This document shows, one piece after another, positions 56,739 to 64,000 of a stretch of DNA of 64,000 nt. The translations under genes were made by a program, and so were the position numbers. The DNA comes from Brassica napus. Lineage: Eukaryota > Streptophyta > Magnoliopsida > Brassicales > Brassicaceae. The notes under the pieces are model-generated. The model was given only the letters and a program-made list of their open reading frames with translations. It did no database searches and was not told the DNA's origin. Location: positions 57,773,452-57,837,451 of the forward strand of contig NC_063447.1 in NCBI RefSeq assembly GCF_020379485.1, read 5' to 3'. Every line of letters starts with the position of its first letter. Position 1 is the first letter of the stretch.

Positions 56739-57101
56739 ATGGGGAAGAAGGTGGCTTTGGTGTTGTCGTTGATGTTGCTTATGTCTATGAACTCGGTGTT
56801 GGTGTCTGCTGAGGTAGCACCAACGGTTGGACAGAGGATAGACGCAGCCACGAACGACGATGCATGTTACCAAGTTCTTCAATGAACATGCTGGTCCTGC
56901 CGTCGACACCGTCTCCTCCACTGCCAAATCCGTCTACAATTGGTTTGGTGATAAAGCTAAGTATGTTTTATAAACCCTTTTTGCTCTTCTCTCTTTCCTA
57001 CCTTTCTAATTTACACGATTCAAGATTCTGTAACACATTGAAGTTTTGTTGTTGTTACCTTCTAACATGTTTGTTTCTTTTGTAGGGAATGGGGACTCTA
57101 A
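56739..57101 (+). pseudogene. Small secreted protein, frameshifted
   Basis: ATG at 56739 begins a clear signal peptide (MGKKVALVLSLMLLMSMNSV), followed by VAPTVGQRIDAATND. That frame stops at 56883-56885 after 48 codons. The next frame continues from about 56863 as VTKFFNEHAGPAVDTVSSTA, then KSVYNWFGDKAK, with a GT donor at 56961, an AG acceptor at 57084-57085 and a short second exon to TAA at 57099-57101 (EWGL). This looks like one protein of about 84 residues broken by a single indel between 56850 and 56865. It could be a real mutation or a sequencing error. The family is not recognised. It lies between CASPL2B2 and SCPL28. Confidence 0.6.
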
Positions 57102-57435
57102 ACGATCTGTACATGAGTTGGGACTTGGGACTGGAAACATTTCATGAATAAAAAATTGATCTCTATGTACTACTTTAGTTAAAATGAACATTTCATTATT
57201 CCATGTTTGTCTTCTAAGTTCAAATAACTGCACACGACACAAACAGAATCATTCACACAATGTATGGGAACACCAAACAGAAGGTCCAAGAACAGCCATG
57301 AGGCCCAATTATATATCTCTCTAGGTGCACTATTATATGAATAGAAACAAAGAAAAAACAATTCACTAAAGTGGAAGGAAAAAAAAAAACTTGAAAAAGG
57401 TGAAGAAAGAGACAAGTGAGAGGAGGAAGAAGTAA
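57102..57435. other. Spacer between the small secreted gene and SCPL28
   Basis: Contains the presumed 3' UTR of SCPL28 on the minus strand. No other feature is seen. Confidence 0.5.
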
Positions 57436-59791
<2,356 letters not shown>

Positions 59792-60511
59792 TTAGTTTCT
59801 TGGTTTGATAGTTTCTTGAGAATCCCTCATTTCTCCACCTTGATGAATTTATAGCTTAGAAAACCGAGGGTCGTTGTCAACTGATGCCATTTTTAGGGAT
59901 CATGTGGTGTATTAAATAGTTATTTATTCTGAAACTGTTGATTATTATTGCATATAGTCAAATTAGCTTACTTGTCAATTGAGTATGCTGACTACTCGAA
60001 TATTAGTTTATACACATTATTGTGTTTGTTATTCTTTGGTATCCTGTATATGTATGCCTATTTCATCTTGATTGTTATATTATTTTTATTTTATTAACTT
60101 TTATCGTTACCTAGTCATTGTCATAATAGTAAATTCAGGTTTCATGATTTGATGATGAAGGCGAACTATTTTAGCTATATATGATAGCTTTGACTAATTA
60201 AAAGCTATATATTGCTTGCTTACACCGTAATTTAGTCATGTATTTCACATGGAGAGGTGTAGACGTGTATCTTATAATATAAAGTGGGATTTGCATGACC
60301 TTATAAATTAACGATAATCATTTAAAATACATCTATCACAAATAACTTTAAGTTTAATGAGTTGGTTTAATTGGTAAGCTGATTTTATTTGACATTTAAT
60401 GGCTTGTCTGTTCATATTTTTCACTTTTAGTTTCACCTAATGCTGATCTTGTTGGACCATAACAATTAATTTGTGTTCCCTTTTGTCCAAACCCTTTTGT
60501 TTCAGTCTTCT

Positions 60512-60602
60512 ACATTATTTTTGTTGTTGTTGCAACAACAAAAATACATTATTTTTGCTGTTGTTGCAACAAAAATACATTATTCTTGCTGTTGTTGCAA
60601 TT
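60512..60602. repeat. Tandem repeat of about 31 bp, three units
   Basis: Three imperfect units of ATTATTTTTG(C/T)TGTTGTTGCAACA followed by AAAATAC. Each unit also contains a short inverted core, GTTGTTGCAAC. Confidence 0.8.
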
Positions 60603-60768
60603 CTATTATCGAAACTCTTGATAAAGCTACTAAAAACGGTTCAATTAACAGTTAACTGAACCAGTCTCTAATTTGTGTTTGCATATTCATTGTTCATAAA
60701 ATTTAATCATATATCTTTCAGTAAGTTACAATCCAAAGAAAAATCATTCTTTCACATCAATGTTTATA

Positions 60769-60964
60769 TAGTATAACCTCTTTAAATTAATACTCTATAA
60801 ATTAATGTACATTAAAAATCTCTATAAAATAATATAATTTTATAGTCCCAAATTAAAATTTTGGTTTAATTAGTATATTGATAAATTAATATCTCTATAA
60901 ATTAATAAAAAAATTATAGTTTTGGTGTATTTCAAACATTATTAATTTATAGAATTTTCACTGT
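60769..60964. mobile_element. MITE-like inverted repeat, about 195 bp
   Basis: Left end TAGTATAACCTCTTTAAATT and right end with ATTCTATAAATTAATA in inverted orientation, with several TCTATAAATTAATA motifs between. It resembles a common AT-rich Brassicaceae MITE. Target duplication is not resolved. Confidence 0.6.
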
Positions 60965-61899
60965 AATTATTAAAAAAAGCATACAGAGATGTTCATAACT
61001 CATAAGGTGAGCAATCCCAAAGATGATCATGTGCCTAATTAAATGCATTCCCTAAAACTAAAGAGCCGACTATGTGTTAGATATAATTAATTAAAAAAAG
61101 GGAAAATTGCCAAGTGTGACTCAAAACTTGGAGTCAAACCCAAAACAATACCCCAACTTGGGTCAAAGGCAAAAGTAACCTAAAAGGCTATTGAAATTAC
61201 AACTATCCCCTTGTGACCAAACAAAAAAACGGAATTTTTTTTACGTTTCTACCCCAGACGACTTGAAAATAAGTCGTCCAGACGACTTAACTGAAAGTCG
61301 TCTGGACAGTTAGTCTTAAACATAATTTAAAAATTTTGTAAAAAATATTTTGATAAGTGAAAAATGGGAATTATGCAATTAACATATGTCTTAGAAGGTA
61401 TAAATTAAGATATAACAAATTTCAATTGTTTTCAGCATAGATGAGTGAAAGTAGTGAGTCATGATATTCTTTAGTTTATGTTTCATCAACATATGTTGTA
61501 GTATTGTATGTGTTCTTAGGGTTAAATTTTGGAAAGCATTAAAACCGTTTTTGAAAATTTTTAAAATTACTTATGCGTGTTCATTTCTGTGTATAGTCAA
61601 CACTATTTAAGTATAATTTGATTTTATAACGTGGTTAGTTAGTTAATCTAGTCATTTTAGTTTACGGGTTCATTTTAGGGTCTAGGACGACTTAATATTT
61701 TGTTGTCTGAAAACAGACGACTAAATATTAAGTCGTCTGTTGTACATTATCAGCCAGAATAAGTCGTCTAAACCGGACCAAACCTTAAAGTTTACCAATG
61801 TACTTTTAAAGCTAACCGGATTATTTACCCAATATATAAGGTGATTTTTATTTTTTTTGTTTCATTTTTCGCGAAATTCAGAAACCCTAACAGTTCTCT

Positions 61900-62308
61900 C
61901 TCAAAGGCGATTTTGAATTCCCACGATTTCCGAACAAACCATCGTTCTCAACGTCAGCTATCTATCTCACTTCATTCTCACCGTTGTCGCCGCAGCTTCT
62001 TCTAACCCTAGCGCCGCCGATTCCTCTAAACCCTAGCGCCGCCGATTCCTCTAAACCCTAGCGCCGCCGCTTCCACTATTTCCGAACAAACCGTCGCCCT
62101 CGCCACCGTGGCCACCAACGTTCTCACCGCCGCTTCCTCTAAACACTAGCGCCGCCGCTTCTTCTCTGTAAACCTTAGCGCCGTTTCTCTGTAAACCCTA
62201 ACGCCGCTAAGTCATCAATCTCGAGGAAAAGATGAACATAAAACGTTGTCTCTATCAATTTACTCATTCTCACCGTTTCACGTTTATTTTTTCAGATCTA
62301 TAACCGCA
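61900..62308 (+). promoter_or_regulatory. Leader region with GCGCCGCC tandem repeat
   Basis: Contains several copies of CCTCTAAACCCTAGCGCCGC (about 62010-62075 and variants to 62200), then a CAG at 62293-62295 before the ATG. It may be 5' UTR with an intron. Confidence 0.5.
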
Positions 62309-64000
62309 ATGACGAGTACTCCAACTCCTTCTACGACTGGAAGACTTGTAAGTAATTTAAGTCGTCTGGAAAGTCTTCCAACTGGACGACTTAGTAGATG
62401 ACTTAAATATAAGTCGTCCATTTGGAAGACCTTCCAGACGACTTAAATTTAAGTCGTCTACTAAGTCGTCTGGACTTATATTGTTGTCTTTGATTATTTT
62501 GCAGACAAAAAGGATGGATATTCCAGAACTCCCCCGTAGGTTATACACATCAGGGGAAGAGCCAGAAGCCCACAATAGCATTTCGTATCATACGGATAAC
62601 AGCAAGTTGCATACTGCTCTTAGGAAAGCTCTTACTGATGACGAATTTGAAGAGCTCAAGGAGTCGAGTTTGGGAGTTTTCATCAAGTTCAAGGAGCAGG
62701 GATTTGGTTGGGCTTCAAGGCTGGTTCACTACATGCTCAGTTTCAAGCTGGACATTAAGAAGAAGTATGAGATGTGGTCTCTCGTTGGTCCAGAACCTTT
62801 GAGGTTTTCACTGTTAGAGTTTGAAAACCTCACTGGTCTAAACTGCGAGTACATCGAGGACCTTGAGACACCAAAATGTGACGTTACCCCAGAGATGGTT
62901 TCTTTCTGGGGGATGCTGGGAGTTCATCTGGAAGCTGGGCCAACTACTGATCAGATAATAGCAGCACTGAAGAGATGCGGGGATTGGTCCAGGGAAGATC
63001 GCAAGCGGCTCGCGTACCTCTCCATCTTCACTGGATTCATTGAAGGGAGAAAGTTTTCAACCGCTACACGATCTACTCTGGCAAGGCTAGTGATGGATTT
63101 AGAACGGTTTGAGAATTATCCATGGGGGAGAGTCGCGTTTAAGGTGCTGATGGACTCTTTGTGGAACAAAGAAATTGCTGGCTGTTACACCGTGGATGGG
63201 TTTATACAAGTTCTTCAGGTCTGGACGTACACAGCTATGCCGGAATTGGGTGCTAGTATTGGTGGTCCCAGAGCAGACAGTCCGTCTCCACCGATACTGG
63301 CTTATGAGGGCAGCAGAGGCCGCAGATCAATGAAAGCTGCTATCTTGAGTCAGGTATTTACTTCAATCCAAAAGACTACGCAGACGACTTATTGGAAGGT
63401 CGTCCAGCTGGACGACTTATCGGACGACTTATAATAAGTCGTCTGGAAAGTCTTCCCAGCTGGACGACTTATCGGACGACTTAATTAAGTCGTCTGGAAA
63501 GTCTTCCATATGGACGACTTATTAAACGACTTATTATAAGTCGTCTGGAAGGTCTTTCAGCTGGACGACTTAGTAGACGACTTATAATTAAGTCGTCTAT
63601 TTAGTATTTTTTTTCAAATATCTAACTCGATTCTTCTATTTACTGCAGACCCGCGTGATCAACTTTGTTGAGAAGGACATTAGTGAAATGTGGCCAAAAT
63701 GGGACTCTGAGGTTGAGGACCTGCCCGCGGAGAACATCATTAAAGTCATGTATGAGCGGAGACCGTGGAAGTGGACCATGGATTGCTGGGAAGTCACTGG
63801 TACTAAGGTCAATACAAAACCTAAGGTTGTGACTCCATCGAAGAAGGCCAAAGAGATGGTTGTGTTGGAGGAGGAGGAGGAGGAGGAGGAAGACAATCCA
63901 AGACCTCGGAAGAAAGCTCGTAAAGAGGCTCCTAAAGTGGCTAGTGAAGAGGCTAGAGAAGAGGCTAGAGGGGTGACCAGAGAGGAGTTGGAAATTATGT
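62309..64000 (+). CDS. DUF1985 ULP-like transposon gene, partial at window edge
   Basis: Exons: 62309-62347 (MTSTPTPSTTGRL), 62505-63353 and 63649 to beyond 64000, with donors CTT|GTAAGT and CAG|GTATTT and acceptors GCAG and TGCAG, all in phase 0. Exon 2 contains the DUF1985 domain, with SYHTDNSKLHTALRKALTDD, FSLLEFENLTGLNCEY and a Trp-rich central block. Exon 3 is basic, with a Glu run and a Lys/Arg tract (PRPRKKARKEA) resembling a nuclear signal. The Ulp1 cysteine protease domain expected downstream is beyond the window. It probably acts, if at all, on SUMO-like conjugates; this is only inferred from the family. Start chosen as the first ATG in frame after the leader. Confidence 0.78.
62348..62504. 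repeat. GTCGTC inverted-repeat array in intron 1
   Basis: The intron is largely AAGTCGTCTGGAA, CTTCCAACTGGACGACTT and similar blocks in alternating orientation, able to pair with each other in RNA. Confidence 0.85.
63361..63605. repeat. GTCGTC inverted-repeat array in intron 2
   Basis: About five units of roughly 40-50 bp, each with AAGTCGTCTGGAA.GTCTT and CAGCTGGACGACTTAT parts in both orientations. Further isolated motifs lie upstream at 61252-61310 and 61680-61770, outside the gene body. Confidence 0.85.

Larger units (their letters stand above)
61100..64000 (+). mobile_element. Kaonashi-type MULE with ULP-like gene, cut by window edge
   Basis: It begins GGGAAAATTGCCAAGTGTGA at 61100, sharing GGGAAAA with the MULE at 679. 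The DUF1985-encoding gene starts at 62309 and is still open at 64000. Kaonashi elements are Mutator-like elements of Brassicaceae that carry ULP protease-like genes with DUF1985. The right end and the protease domain lie outside the window, so the superfamily call is inferred from the start and the gene. Confidence 0.7.

Noticed and set aside
60512..60602. Short repeat array as CRISPR
   Set aside because: Three units without unique spacers, in a plant nuclear region; simple tandem repeat.
62357..62581. Minus-strand frame over the GTCGTC array
   Set aside because: It runs over intron repeats and the antisense of a domain-bearing exon.

Overview
The window is nuclear DNA from a crucifer, almost certainly a Brassica or a close relative. 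The host genes have plant GT-AG introns, the intergenic DNA is AT-rich and full of transposons, and the conserved genes lie in the order of Arabidopsis thaliana At2g35710 to At2g35770. I matched orthologues from remembered protein families and gene order; no search was run.

Host genes from left to right: PGSIP7-like GT8 glycosyltransferase (minus, 7407-10788), OWL1 J-domain protein (plus, 28386-31177), a small heavy-metal-associated (HMA) protein (minus, 31612-32471), a 56-residue STMP1-like membrane microprotein (minus, 41021-41191), inositol transporter INT3 (minus, 41856-44323), a possible small-gene relic with an in-frame TGA (plus, 46859-47020), CASP-like CASPL2B2 (plus, 54878-55600), a frameshifted small secreted protein (plus, 56739-57101) and serine carboxypeptidase-like SCPL28 (minus, 57436-59761). 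Joined exon lengths for PGSIP7, OWL1, HMA, INT3, CASPL2B2 and SCPL28 are all divisible by three without internal stops, so these look intact.

Mobile DNA fills most of the rest and is nested. A Mutator-like element (679-7200, 11-bp target duplication) holds a dead transposase, a captured piece of a mercaptopyruvate sulfurtransferase gene, and a truncated LINE inserted in its left arm. Two small inverted-repeat elements with perfect target duplications lie at 11016-11734 (telomere-like interior) and 12661-13312. A young Ty3/gypsy element of the Tat type (16487-28215) has an unbroken 1983-residue gag-pol on the minus strand and a separate multi-exon gene on the opposite strand with its own TATA box; it sits 171 bp upstream of the OWL1 start codon. 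A decayed Ty1/copia element covers 33025-39735. A hAT-type MITE lies in INT3 intron 1. Two full-length non-autonomous Helitrons are joined head to tail at 49027-51552, with a fragment of a third at 47901-48307. A truncated LINE (52266-54184) carries a hAT-like insertion. The right edge enters a Kaonashi-type element with a DUF1985/ULP-like gene whose introns are filled with inverted GTCGTC repeats.

The host genes are a conserved collinear segment rather than a pathway. I found no CRISPR, rRNA or convincing tRNA. The most unusual items are the antisense gene inside the Tat retrotransposon, the intron hairpin arrays of the DUF1985 gene, the sulfurtransferase capture, the head-to-tail Helitrons and the STMP1-like microprotein.
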